DNA of 64,000 nucleotides, from assembly GCA_963751835.1 (NCBI GenBank), contig CAVVWD010000009.1, positions 62,001-126,000 of the forward strand, written 5' to 3'. Each line of letters opens with the position of its first letter. The first letter of the stretch is position 1. Below the pieces are notes generated by a model that saw nothing but the letters and a program-made list of their open reading frames with translations, was not told the DNA's origin and made no database searches. Made by a program: the position numbers and the translations under genes. Positions 16,058-23,778 of this stretch are shown one piece after another. The stretch is from JACVRW01 sp963751835 (GTDB lineage Bacteria > Actinomycetota > Thermoleophilia > Solirubrobacterales > Thermoleophilaceae).

Positions 16058-17197
16058 TCACCTCAGCGCGGCGCGCACGCGCTCGCCGAGCGCTGCGAGC
16101 CTCTCGACGGGCTCGTTGGAGTAGACAAAGCGCACGTGGCGTGGGGCGACGGTCTCTCCCCAGGCGGTCATTGGCGTGGCGGCGACCTTGTGCTCGAGCA
16201 ACGCCGCGGAGAGGTCAGGCGCGGTCGTGCCGGCAGCCTCGGCGTCGAGCAGCAGCGACCAGCCCCCATGCGCGGGGATCGCCGGGAGCCCGGCGAGTTG
16301 CTCCATCGTCACGTCGTGGCGGCGCTCCCACTCGGCGACGCCGGTCGCGTGGTCATCGGCACGCAGCGCCGCAATCGCACCGAGCTGGTTGAAGCCGCTT
16401 GCGACGAGCCCGTTGTAGATGTGGACCATTCCGAGCTGGGGCGTGACCGCCTCGGACGCGACGATCCAGCCGATCCGCCATCCGATCATCCGCTGTTCGC
16501 AGGCGACGCCGCCCAACGTGACAGTGAGATCGCGCATCCCCTCGAGCGCTGCGGGCACGACGACCTTCCTGCCGCCGAACACGATCGCCTCCATCGCGCT
16601 CCAGTAGAGGAGCCGGATCTGCCGCTCGGTGCAGATGCGCTGAACCGCCGCCCATTCCTCGTCGTTGAGGACCCATCCAGACGGGAACGACGGGTTGCCG
16701 AAGAAGATCGCCCGCGTGCGATCTGAGACGGCCCCCTCCAGCGCGTCGAGGTCCCAGCGCCAACCCTGCCCCGAGGGGCGCAGCGGGACCAACCGCGGAA
16801 CGTCCCCGGCCAGCCGCACGCGCTGGAGCATCCCCGCATACGTCGGATCGGGGACGATCACCTCATCGCCCGGATCGGTCAGTGCGAGCAGCGCGTCGAG
16901 CATGTTGTCGCCCTCGCCCGAGGTGATCACCACCTCGCCCTCGGGGTCATACTGTGGCCCGCCGCGCCGGACGATCATCCGCGCGACCTCCTGCTTGAGC
17001 TCGCTCATGCCGGTGAACGGCAGCCACGAGTTCGCCTCGTCGCTGCCCACCGCCGCCCGTGTGGCCTCGACCGCCGCGGCCGGCGGCGGGATGTCAGTGT
17101 CCAGGTTCTCCATGCGCAGCATCTCGGGATCGCTGCCGGCCGCCGCCGCAACCTTGTCGATCGAGAACCCCGGGATGCCCTTCAGCCGCTCGCCCAT
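16058..17197 (-). CDS. Aminotransferase-fold protein lacking the PLP lysine
   Basis: A full-length (379-residue) fold-type I class I/II aminotransferase by sequence course: GMSELKQEVARMI, SGEGDNMLDALLALTDPGDEV, DPTYAG, GNPSFPSGWVLNDEEW (Asn168 kept), GWRIGW and a late RHVRFVYSNEP that keeps the substrate-carboxylate Arg. The cofactor residues are changed. Where the family has S-x-S-K six residues before GWR, this protein has Cys233. The Asp and Tyr of the SDExYE strand align with Trp199 and Met202. It should not form the internal aldimine and is probably a pseudoenzyme or has been repurposed. Gaps, length and frame look intact, so this is not simple decay. It neighbours a DHDPS-family remnant. 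Confidence 0.85.
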   Translation of the reverse strand: MGERLKGIPGFSIDKVAAAAGSDPEMLRMENLDTDIPPPAAAVEATRAAVGSDEANSWLPFTGMSELKQEVARMIVRRGGPQYDPEGEVVITSGEGDNMLDALLALTDPGDEVIVPDPTYAGMLQRVRLAGDVPRLVPLRPSGQGWRWDLDALEGAVSDRTRAIFFGNPSFPSGWVLNDEEWAAVQRICTERQIRLLYWSAMEAIVFGGRKVVVPAALEGMRDLTVTLGGVACEQRMIGWRIGWIVASEAVTPQLGMVHIYNGLVASGFNQLGAIAALRADDHATGVAEWERRHDVTMEQLAGLPAIPAHGGWSLLLDAEAAGTTAPDLSAALLEHKVAATPMTAWGETVAPRHVRFVYSNEPVERLAALGERVRAALR

Positions 17198-17224
17198 GGG
17201 CCGACACTAACCGGGCGCGGGCTG

Positions 17225-17688
17225 TCAAGTACCGCGGCCGTTCAGATGGCCGGCGTTGGTTCGAGGCTCGCTCAGGGTGGCGTGCTCGAGCAGCCGGCGT
17301 AGCTCGGCCGTGTCCGCGTCCTCGAGTGGCAGGAGCGGGGCGAGCACCGGGCCGGTGGTGTCGCCAAGCACGCCACAGGCGGCCTTGACTGCGGCTGGGT
17401 AGCTGTGTTGCTCGAGAAAGTTGCACAGGGGCCATAGTCGGGCCCAGAGCTCGCGAGCCGCGGGGAGGTCGATGTCGTCGATGAGCAACCGGTGCAGCGC
17501 TACGCACTGCTCCGGGAGGATCGACGCAGCGCCCCAGACAACGGCACGCACGCCCGCGGCGAGGGCCGCGAAGGTGAGGGTGTCCCAGCCGTTCAGCAGC
17601 GTGGGTGTGTCCTCGCCCGAGTGGATGAGCTCGGTGGCGGCGACCGCATCGCCGCAGAAAGTCGCCGGTCGCTTGGACCAAATGCGCT
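17225..17688 (-). pseudogene. Dihydrodipicolinate-synthase-family protein, C-terminal fragment
   Basis: The minus strand carries the last 150 or so residues of a DapA-like TIM-barrel: LLNGWDTLTFAALAAGV, VVWGAASILPEQCVALHRLL, AARELWARLWPLCNFLE and AAVKAACGVLG. The GAAS/N-x-xP segment and the following helix are characteristic of the family's C-terminal half. The N-terminal half, with the Schiff-base Lys and YxxP motif, is absent. No start codon with a ribosome site opens the fragment. It lies between the aminotransferase-like gene and a methyltransferase, and looks like the end of a deleted gene. Confidence 0.65.
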
Positions 17689-17770
17689 GACCAGCCCGCG
17701 CGCGGGCGGCGGCTGTCCGCTTGTCCCGGCACCATCTCCTCGATCACGCTGCCCCAGGCGCGGCTACGTC

Positions 17771-18571
17771 TCAGCCTTCGAGCCTGCCCCAAGTCTGGAT
17801 CAGGGTGAAGGTCGTGCCCCACCTGGCCGGCTCGGTCAACTCGGCCTCGGCCTCGCGGCGTAGCGAGCCGAGCTCGTCCGCGCTCAGTGTCTCAAGCAAG
17901 CGTGATTCGAGCGCGACGCTGAACTGAAGCGGCAGACGCAAATATGGATGGCCTGGTCTGAGCGCGATCACATGTGCGTCGATCCCCGGCTCCTCAATGC
18001 CGATCTCGCGGAGCAGTTCGGGAAGTCCGCGACCGGCTTCGCCGCCCAAGCCGGCAAAGATCTCGGCGAGCAATCGGATCAGTCGCTCCGCCGCGGGGGC
18101 AGCGGGATTGAAGTGCCACGAGGCCAGGTCCCACTCCTCCAGGACCAGTAAGCCACCGGGCTTGACCAACTGCCGGTGCGAGGCCACCTGCTCGCGGCCG
18201 CGTCCGAGCGGAGCGATCTGGTAGCGGGCATGGACGAGATCGAACGAGTGCGGCTCCAGCTTGCTGTCGAACAGATCATCGACGACCAGTTCCACGTTGG
18301 CAATTTCTTCTTCCTGGAGGAATGAACGAGCGGCGTTGAGCATGCTCTCGTCGATGTCGGTGCCCACGATCTGGCCAGACGGGCCGACCCACTCGCTGAG
18401 GAGCCGAAGCCAGCCCATGGCTCCGCAGCCGACGTCGAGGGCGCGTCCGCCGGCTCCGCCGCCAACCTTCGAGACGAGCTGCCGCCCGGTTGGCTCCCAC
18501 ACAAGCGACTGCAACCGCAGACGCTCCAACTCCGAGGGTTGGTTGGCAAGTAGGTAGTGCTCCTGCGACAT
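17771..18571 (-). CDS. SAM-dependent methyltransferase
   Basis: A class I methyltransferase of 266 residues. The SAM loop is ALDVGCGAMGW (44-54), followed by the acidic end of strand 2 (IVGTDID), NVELVVDDLFD, FDLVHARYQIAPLGR (motif IV/post-IV) and KPGGLLVLEEWDLASWHF. The ATG at 18571 (MSQEHYLLANQ) matches the usual start of this UbiE/SmtA-like actinobacterial group; the open frame extends further but without a ribosome site. Substrate unknown. It is divergent from the YCII-sigma operon, separated by that operon's leader element. Confidence 0.9.
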   Translation of the reverse strand: MSQEHYLLANQPSELERLRLQSLVWEPTGRQLVSKVGGGAGGRALDVGCGAMGWLRLLSEWVGPSGQIVGTDIDESMLNAARSFLQEEEIANVELVVDDLFDSKLEPHSFDLVHARYQIAPLGRGREQVASHRQLVKPGGLLVLEEWDLASWHFNPAAPAAERLIRLLAEIFAGLGGEAGRGLPELLREIGIEEPGIDAHVIALRPGHPYLRLPLQFSVALESRLLETLSADELGSLRREAEAELTEPARWGTTFTLIQTWGRLEG

Positions 18572-18646
18572 CGCCCGCAGTATCCCCCTCCGGCCTGCGC
18601 GGGCAAAACCATCCCAGCCGTCCACGCGACGGTCTCGGCGCTAGAT

Positions 18647-18735
18647 GAGTGATTCCATGTCGAGAAACCCTGACCGGCTCCGCTCACCAGGTGAAGGGCC
18701 ACGACAGGCGCGGCCCACGAGACCAGGAGACCACC
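18647..18735 (+). promoter_or_regulatory. Leader/promoter element, copy 1 (TGTCGA box, 5' hairpin)
   Basis: This 89-base stretch ends exactly at the YCII start codon and recurs on the other strand at 56556-56645 with roughly 87% identity by eye. It has TGTCGA at 18658-18663, CGCTC at 18681-18685 (17-base gap), then a hairpin GGGCCACG/CGCGGCCC (18696-18716, one mismatch) and a Shine-Dalgarno CAGGAG. From memory, group ECF42 sigma factors use a TGTCGA -35 and a CGA/TC-type -10, so this is probably the autoregulated promoter plus 5' leader of the sigma operon. The substitutions between copies do not favour synonymous sites of any frame, which supports a non-coding element. Confidence 0.7.
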
Positions 18736-19146
18736 ATGCCGAAGTACCTGCTTCTCAAGCACTACAGCGGCGGCCCGGAGCCGCACCACCCCTTCCCGCC
18801 GATGGACCAGTGGGCGCCCGAGGACGTGGAGGCGCACTTCGCCTTCCTGAGGAACGTCAGCGAGCAGCTCGAGGCCAGCGGCGAGTACGTAGGCTCGCAG
18901 GCGCTCACGCCGGCGCAGACCTGGGTGCGCTACGGCGGCCAGGACGCGGCGCCCGTCACCACCGACGGCCCGCTGCCCGAGACCAGCGATCTGGTCGCGG
19001 GCTGGTACATGGTCGACGTCGAGTCGCGCGAGCGCGCGATCGAGATCGCGGCGTACATCTCCTCCGAGCCCGGCCCCGGCGGCGAGCCCCTGCACGAGTG
19101 GATCGACGTCCGGGAGATCATGTCCGGGGCGCCGTCGGAGGACTGA
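18736..19146 (+). CDS. YCII-related (DGPF-type) protein
   Basis: A 136-residue YCII/DGPF domain protein: KYLLLKHYSGG at the N-terminus, EAHFAFLRNVSEQLEASGEYVGSQALTP in the middle, VTTDGPLPETSDLVAGWYMVDVESRERAIEIAAYISSEP, and a closing HEWIDVREIM. The TDGPL-E--DL-AG-Y signature is the DGPF core. Such proteins have a ferredoxin-like fold of unknown chemistry and are the classic operon partners of ECF sigma factors with a C-terminal TPR-like part. The ATG follows CAGGAG and the conserved leader. The sigma gene starts five bases after the stop. Confidence 0.92.
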   Translation: MPKYLLLKHYSGGPEPHHPFPPMDQWAPEDVEAHFAFLRNVSEQLEASGEYVGSQALTPAQTWVRYGGQDAAPVTTDGPLPETSDLVAGWYMVDVESRERAIEIAAYISSEPGPGGEPLHEWIDVREIMSGAPSED

Positions 19147-19151
19147 CCGGC

Positions 19152-20414
19152 GTGCCCGACGACACGGCACAGCGGCTGGACGAGGGGGCCCTGCGCGCCC
19201 TCGTCCCGCGCGTGCTCGCGGGGCTGGTCCGCCGGGGCGAGGACTTCGACGCCGCCGAGGACGCGCTCCAGGAGGCGCTGATCGAGGCGTTGCGGGTCTG
19301 GCCCGAGCACCCGCCGGACGACCCGCGCGCGTGGCTGACCACGGTTGCGAGCCGGCGGCTCGTCGACGCCTCGCGCAGCGAGGTCGCCCGGAACCGCCGC
19401 GAGGAGACGATCCACGCGGAGCCGTCGCCGGGCCCCACGGAGGAGGGCGACGACACCCTGTTCGTGCTCTTCTGCTGCTGCCACCCCGACCTCACGCCCG
19501 CTTCCCAGGTGGCGCTGACCCTGCGCGCCGTCGGCGGCCTCACCACCCGCGAGATCGCCGACGCCTTCTACGTCCCCGAGGCGACGATGGCGCAGCGGAT
19601 CAGCCGCGCCAAGAGCACCCTGCAGGGGCGCCGCCTGGACCAGCCCGGCGACCTCGCCGTCGTGCTGCGCGTGCTCTACCTCGTCTACACGGCCGGCCAC
19701 GCGCGCCGGGGGGTGGACCTGGCCGGCGAGGCGATCCGGCTCGCCCGTCAGCTGACCCTGGCCACAGAAGAGCCCGAGGCGCGCGGGCTGCTCGCGCTGA
19801 TGCTCCTCAACCACGCGCGGCTCCCGGCCCGGATCGACCCCGAGGGCCGGATCGTCACCCTCGACCGGCAGGACCGCGGCCTGTGGGACACCCGCGAGAT
19901 CGCCGAGGGCGTGCGCGTCCTGCAGTCGGCGCTCGCCATGCGGACGGAGGAACGGCGCCCGGGCCGCTACCAGGTCGAGGCCGCGATCGCCGCCCTGCAC
20001 GACGACGCGGCAAGCGCCGAGGAGACCGACTGGGAGCAGATCCTCGCCTGGTACGACGACCTCGTCGCCCTCACCGGCGACGCGGTGAACCAAGACCCCG
20101 CCGCGGTGCTCGGCCGCGCGGTCGCGGTAGGCCATGTCCTCGGTGCCGCCGCCGGGCTGCGCGAGACGGACCGGCTGCGCGAGGTGATCGGCGAGCGGCA
20201 CCGCTGGCACGCCGTCCGCGGCCACCTGCACGAGCTGGGCGGCGATCTGCCCGCCGCCGCCACGGCCTACGCCGAGGCCGCCCGCCGAGCCACGAACGTC
20301 GCCGAGCGCGACCACCTGGTCCGCCAGGCCGCCCGCGCACGGGCCGCCGAACCATGTAGGAACAGCCGTCTCGCTGAGCGTCCGATCGGCAACCGAGAGA
20401 GCTCGAGCTGGTGA
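19152..20414 (+). CDS. ECF sigma factor with long C-terminal extension (ECF42-like)
   Basis: A sigma-70 family factor of 420 residues. Sigma2 spans about 25-90 (EDFDAAEDALQEALIEALRVWPEHPPDDPRAWLTTVASRRLVD). Sigma4 is near 125-165 (LTLRAVGGLTTREIADAFYVPEATMAQRISRAKSTL). The rest is a helical, TPR-like extension (AGEAIRLARQL, ARGLLALMLLNHARLPARIDPEG, ELGGDLPAAATAYAEAARRA) that marks this group and replaces a dedicated anti-sigma factor. The GTG at 19152 is favoured because it puts sigma2 close to the N-terminus. The operon with YCII and the shared TGTCGA leader suggest autoregulation. The C-terminal 20 residues are atypical and may be read-through of a lost stop. Confidence 0.9.
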   Translation: MPDDTAQRLDEGALRALVPRVLAGLVRRGEDFDAAEDALQEALIEALRVWPEHPPDDPRAWLTTVASRRLVDASRSEVARNRREETIHAEPSPGPTEEGDDTLFVLFCCCHPDLTPASQVALTLRAVGGLTTREIADAFYVPEATMAQRISRAKSTLQGRRLDQPGDLAVVLRVLYLVYTAGHARRGVDLAGEAIRLARQLTLATEEPEARGLLALMLLNHARLPARIDPEGRIVTLDRQDRGLWDTREIAEGVRVLQSALAMRTEERRPGRYQVEAAIAALHDDAASAEETDWEQILAWYDDLVALTGDAVNQDPAAVLGRAVAVGHVLGAAAGLRETDRLREVIGERHRWHAVRGHLHELGGDLPAAATAYAEAARRATNVAERDHLVRQAARARAAEPCRNSRLAERPIGNRESSSW

Positions 20415-20454
20415 AGTTTCACGCCTCCGTGTGGTCGATGCCACGTACTTGGGT

Positions 20455-20757
20455 TCACGCTCTGCCCTTTCCGAACAAGGGCCGCACGTCGGCGATGTCG
20501 TACTCGGCTACCGACACCGAGAGCATTGCCGCGCCTTGCTTGTTGCTGGGGCCGCTGCCGCGGAAGGTTTCGACGGCCGCTTGCGTCTCCCAGCGCTCAA
20601 AGAGGTTGACGCGGCCGGGGTCGAGCAAGTCGGCTGTGATGGCAAAGTCGAGGCAGCCATCTGCCCGGCGAGCCTTTTCGACAACGCTCATGCAGCCCGC
20701 GAGGTAGGACTCGCGCTGCTCAGGGTCGACCGTGATGTGTCCTGCGACGATGACCAT
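20455..20757 (-). CDS. Antibiotic biosynthesis monooxygenase (ABM) domain protein
   Basis: A 100-residue ferredoxin-like ABM protein: MVIVAGHITVDPEQRESYLAGCMSVVEKARRADGCLDFAITADLL, then NLFERWETQAAVETFRGSG and a closing strand MLSVSVAEYDI. Members are small cofactor-less monooxygenases or haem-degrading enzymes, usually dimers. The ATG at 20757 has a usable site (GGAAGAGG) upstream. It lies 56 bases downstream of the SnoaL-like gene on the same strand, so both probably share the palindromic promoter near 21350. Confidence 0.9.
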   Translation of the reverse strand: MVIVAGHITVDPEQRESYLAGCMSVVEKARRADGCLDFAITADLLDPGRVNLFERWETQAAVETFRGSGPSNKQGAAMLSVSVAEYDIADVRPLFGKGRA

Positions 20758-20813
20758 GGGTGCTCCTCTTCCGAAGTCTTCGTGAGTCAAGTCATCTCCA
20801 GCGCGCATCACGC

Positions 20814-21263
20814 CTATGCGACGACGAACGTGTAGTCGCGCTCGATCCGGCCGTCCGCGGCGATGACGAGGAAGTTGAGCCCGACTGCGAACACCTCGCC
20901 GTCCTTGGCGACCGCCTCCCAGTGGAACTTGACGACGTCGCCGAGTCGCTCGGCGTCGTCGCGCCGCCGGAAGCTGAGCCCCTCGGAGCCGACCCAGTGC
21001 TCGTACGCGCTCGCCGCGCGAGCCTCTATCTCCTCGTATCCCCGTGCCTCGAGGATCGCCGTGATGGCGAGCCCGGGTCGCGCCGCGATCGCGCGGATCT
21101 CCTGCGGCGGCTGGAGGATATGCCTCCCGTCCTCCGTCCAGAGCTCGGCGATCGTCCGCCGGCGCCGGTCGGCATCGGGCTCGTTCCAGAGCGCGACGTA
21201 CTTCTCGGCCAACTCGGCCGCGCTCCGGGATGAGATTTCGACGAAAGCCTGTGTCTCGGTCAT
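20814..21263 (-). CDS. SnoaL-like (NTF2-fold) protein
   Basis: A 149-residue NTF2-fold protein: AAELAEKYVALWNEPDADRRRRTIAELWTEDGRHILQPP in the N-terminal helix pair and first strand, GYEEIEARAASAYEHWVGS in the middle, and strands FHWEAVAKDGEVFAVGLNFLVI and RIERDYTFVV at the end. These proteins act as polyketide cyclases, hydrolases or binding partners; the pocket chemistry is not predictable here. It is divergent from a truncated XRE regulator across a 44-bp dyad. A shrunken relative sits in the same relation to an intact XRE gene at 54839-54973. Confidence 0.88.
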   Translation of the reverse strand: MTETQAFVEISSRSAAELAEKYVALWNEPDADRRRRTIAELWTEDGRHILQPPQEIRAIAARPGLAITAILEARGYEEIEARAASAYEHWVGSEGLSFRRRDDAERLGDVVKFHWEAVAKDGEVFAVGLNFLVIAADGRIERDYTFVVA

Positions 21264-21329
21264 CGGTCACCTCCGTTGATCGTCTGGTTGCTTCGCCTTC
21301 AACGGTCCCGGAGGAAAGGCCGCGCGTCG

Positions 21330-21373
21330 ATTACCTCCCGTGTAACGCCGACCGGCGTTACACGCCGGGTAAT
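21330..21373. promoter_or_regulatory. 44-bp dyad operator, XRE-SnoaL locus 1
   Basis: ATTACC...GTGTAACGCCG and CGGCGTTACAC...GGTAAT form a large two-part palindrome centred in the divergent promoter. The same arrangement (ATTACCT-N3-ATGTAACG / CGTTACAT-N4-GGTAAT) occurs at 55037-55081 in front of the paralogous XRE gene. Conservation of both half-site classes at two loci marks it as the operator of this XRE family. Confidence 0.75.
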
Positions 21374-21408
21374 GGAACGGGATCGGACGCCCCGGTAACT
21401 TCAATCGG

Positions 21409-21732
21409 GTGGTCGTCGAGACCGAGCAGGAGCCCCAGACCGCGGGCGAGCTGATCCGCTTCTGGCGCACGCGACGCGGCCTCAGCCAGCTCGAGCTGTC
21501 CCTGGACGCGAACGTCTCGACCAAGCACCTGAGCTTCGTCGAGACCGGCCGGTCCAGCCCGAGTCGCCAGCTCCTCGTCCACCTGGCCCAGCACCTCGAT
21601 CTGCCGATCACCGAGCGCAATCGACTGCTGCTGGCGGGTTCGATCGGCGCTGCAGTTGTCGGGCGCTACTGCGGCGAAGGGAAGATCGACTCGGTGCGGC
21701 CCGCGCGCTCCTCGAGCAGCCGGTCGGCGTAA
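21409..21732 (+). pseudogene. XRE-family (MmyB-like) regulator, 3'-truncated
   Basis: Residues 1-70 are nearly the same as the intact regulator at 55115: GELIRFWRTRRGLSQLELS, DANVSTKHLSFVETGRSSPSRQLLVHLAQHLDLPITERNRLLLAG. After LLLAG (about base 21640) similarity stops, and the remaining 35 codons (VVGRYCGEGKIDSV...) are the antisense of the neighbouring membrane-protein gene. The MmyB-type ligand-binding domain, about 190 residues, is missing. The HTH alone could still bind the operator, so residual repressor function is possible. The start is a GTG, as in the paralogue. Confidence 0.75.
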
Positions 21733-22310
21733 CGGAGCAGAGCAACAAGGGAAACGAGCGCCGCGACGCCGCCCACGCCCGCGGCTACGCCAAGCGAGGC
21801 ATCGGCGATCGCACCGAGCGCGATCGCGATCGCGCTGCCACCGACCACGCTGCTGATCACGGCGACGACCGTTGCGAAGGTGAAAAACTGCTTGCGCCCC
21901 TCGGGCGGCACCGCAGCGTTCTCGAACACCCCTCGTCCGTCGTCGTGCCCGGAGAGCAGGAAGAGCTTCGCTTGGTCGCCGGCGATCTGCTTGTAGTAGT
22001 TGCGGATCCGGTTGATTGCGACGCCGTAGCGGAAGTCCTCGGCACCGCACTCGACCACTCGGACGAAGGTGAAGACGCCGAGGACATAGAGCGTCGGGAG
22101 TACGGTGAGGGCGAAGACATCGAAGGTGGTGCCGATCTGCGATGCCTGGCCGATGAACCCCAGCGCGACCAGGGCGCTGGAGACCGAGAGGATGTAGAGC
22201 GAGGCGCGGGAGGCGCTCTCGCTCGCCGTCTGCGAGCGGGCGCCCTGGAGCGTGAAGTGCTCGGTGGTCAGAGCGGTCAAGAGCTCCTGGCGATCCGGGG
22301 CCTCCGCCAC
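21666..22310 (-). CDS. Conserved multi-pass membrane protein
   Basis: A 214-residue protein with about four membrane helices: SLYILSVSSALVALGFIG (38-55), VFALTVLPTLYVLGVFTFVR (65-84), FFTFATVVAVISSVVGGSAI (143-162) and IADASLGVAAGVGGVAALVSLVALL (168-192). A soluble middle contains ECGAEDFRYGVAINRIRNYYKQIAGDQAKLFLLSGHDD. I recall homologues as an uncharacterised actinobacterial family, all with this AEDFRYG-INRIRNYY motif. Its 3' end overlaps the truncated XRE frame, suggesting that insertion of this gene, or a deletion next to it, removed the rest of the regulator. Confidence 0.8.
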   Translation of the reverse strand: MAEAPDRQELLTALTTEHFTLQGARSQTASESASRASLYILSVSSALVALGFIGQASQIGTTFDVFALTVLPTLYVLGVFTFVRVVECGAEDFRYGVAINRIRNYYKQIAGDQAKLFLLSGHDDGRGVFENAAVPPEGRKQFFTFATVVAVISSVVGGSAIAIALGAIADASLGVAAGVGGVAALVSLVALLRYADRLLEERAGRTESIFPSPQ

Positions 22311-22349
22311 CTCACCAACGTACCAACGCCGATCAACGGAGATCGGAGG

Positions 22350-23651
22350 TCAATCCCTGACGAAAGTGCCGGATGTCTGCACGGCGATGCTTGCGAGCGA
22401 GGCGTCGAGGATGTCAGCGGCGAGGTCGATCTCGTCATCGGTGATCGTCAGGGGTGGGGCCATGCGCAGGCAGTTCGCGGCGCCGCCGGTGCCGCCACGC
22501 ACGAGGTTCATCGACAGGCCACGGCGCTGGGTTTCCTCGGTCACAGCGAGCCCGAGCGCCTCGGCGGGCTCACGGGTGTCGCGGTCACGCACGAGCTCGA
22601 CGCCGCAAAGCAGCCCGCAGCCGCGTACGTCGCCGACGCACTCGTGGCGTTGCTGTAGCGCGTGGAGGTGCCCGCGCAACCGCTCGCCGGCCGCCGCGGC
22701 ACGTTGTGGCAGCCGCTCCTCGCGCACGACGTCGAGCACCGCCAGGGCCGCCGCCGCCGGGAGTGGGTCGCTGACGTGTGAGGTCACGTGCAGGAAGCCA
22801 CGCTCAAAGCAGGACTCCTCGATCTCGGCGCTCGTCACCACCGCCCCGATGGGGACGCCGCCGCCCAGCGTCTTGGAGAGCACCAGGAAGTCGGGCACCA
22901 CCTCGAAGGCCTCGAATCCGTACATCGCGCCCAGGCGACCGAGGCCGGTCTGGCACTCGTCGAAGACCAGCAGCATGTCGCGCTCGCGACACAGTTCGAG
23001 CATGCGCGCGAAGTAGCCCGGCGGGGGGACGATCACGCCGCCGGCCGACAGCACCGGCTCCGCGACGACGGCCGCGGGCGACCCGACCGACGCCTGGTCA
23101 AAGAGGTCGAAGCCCGCCTCCAGGCAGGACAGGTCGCAGGCGTCGCGGCAGCGGCGGATTGGGCAGCGGTACGCGTACGGCGCCGGCAGCGCGAAACTGC
23201 CGGGGACGGTGGGGCCATAGCCGCGGCGACCGGCCGCCAGCGTGAGCGCTGCGGCACCGCCTGTCAGGCCGTGCCAGGAGCGCGTCAACGACGCCACCTC
23301 GAAGCGGCCAGTGTGCAGCTTGGCCATGCGCACGGCCGCTTCGATCGACTCGCCGCCGGTAGAGAGCAGCATCGTGCGGTCGAGCCCGGCGGGCAGCGTG
23401 GCCACAAGCGCTTCGGCCAAGTCGAGCACCGGCGGGGACAGCATCCACGAGTTCAGGTGGATGGCGCTGTCCAGCGAGCCCCGGATCGCCTCGCCGACGC
23501 GCGGGTGGTTGTGGCCGATCGTGGCGCAGATCTGGCCGGCGGTGAAGTCGAGGATGCGTCGACCATCGGCCGTGGTCACCCACGAGCCCTCGGCCTCCAC
23601 GATGACGTCCTCGACGAAGTCGCCGCCGTAGCGAATGAGGTGGTCGTGCAT
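22350..23651 (-). CDS. Class III aminotransferase (dialkylglycine-decarboxylase-like)
   Basis: A PLP enzyme of 433 residues with the class III landmarks: ILDFTAGQICATIGHNHPRV, LLSTGGESIEAAVRMAK, SWHGLTGGAAALTLA, AVVAEPVLSAGGVI, LLVFDECQTGLGRLG and FLVLSKTLGGGVPIGAV, where the Lys after LS forms the Schiff base. The order and GHNHPRV/ICATIG segments recall 2,2-dialkylglycine decarboxylase and related aspartate-aminotransferase-family proteins. A Cys-rich insert (YRCPIRRCRDACDLSC) is seen in some family members. The ATG at 23651 is favoured over a TTG 12 bases upstream. It is divergent from a quinone oxidoreductase gene. Confidence 0.9.
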   Translation of the reverse strand: MHDHLIRYGGDFVEDVIVEAEGSWVTTADGRRILDFTAGQICATIGHNHPRVGEAIRGSLDSAIHLNSWMLSPPVLDLAEALVATLPAGLDRTMLLSTGGESIEAAVRMAKLHTGRFEVASLTRSWHGLTGGAAALTLAAGRRGYGPTVPGSFALPAPYAYRCPIRRCRDACDLSCLEAGFDLFDQASVGSPAAVVAEPVLSAGGVIVPPPGYFARMLELCRERDMLLVFDECQTGLGRLGAMYGFEAFEVVPDFLVLSKTLGGGVPIGAVVTSAEIEESCFERGFLHVTSHVSDPLPAAAALAVLDVVREERLPQRAAAAGERLRGHLHALQQRHECVGDVRGCGLLCGVELVRDRDTREPAEALGLAVTEETQRRGLSMNLVRGGTGGAANCLRMAPPLTITDDEIDLAADILDASLASIAVQTSGTFVRD

Positions 23652-23722
23652 AGGCGAAGGCAAGCGTCGCAGAACCGGTCGCCGCGCGCAGACGCCGCAA
23701 GGAGGCGGCCTCCGGATCCAAG

Positions 23723-23737
23723 CTTACGAAGCGTAAG
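23723..23737. promoter_or_regulatory. Palindromic operator upstream of the oxidoreductase
   Basis: CTTACG-AAG-CGTAAG is a perfect 6-bp dyad with the TTAC...GTAA look of many TetR-family sites. It lies 41 bases before the oxidoreductase start and in the divergent region with the aminotransferase. No TetR gene adjoins it, so the regulator is elsewhere. Confidence 0.55.
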
Positions 23738-23778
23738 TTAGACTGCTTGGACTCGACCGCCCTCTCGAAGGAGTCGCC

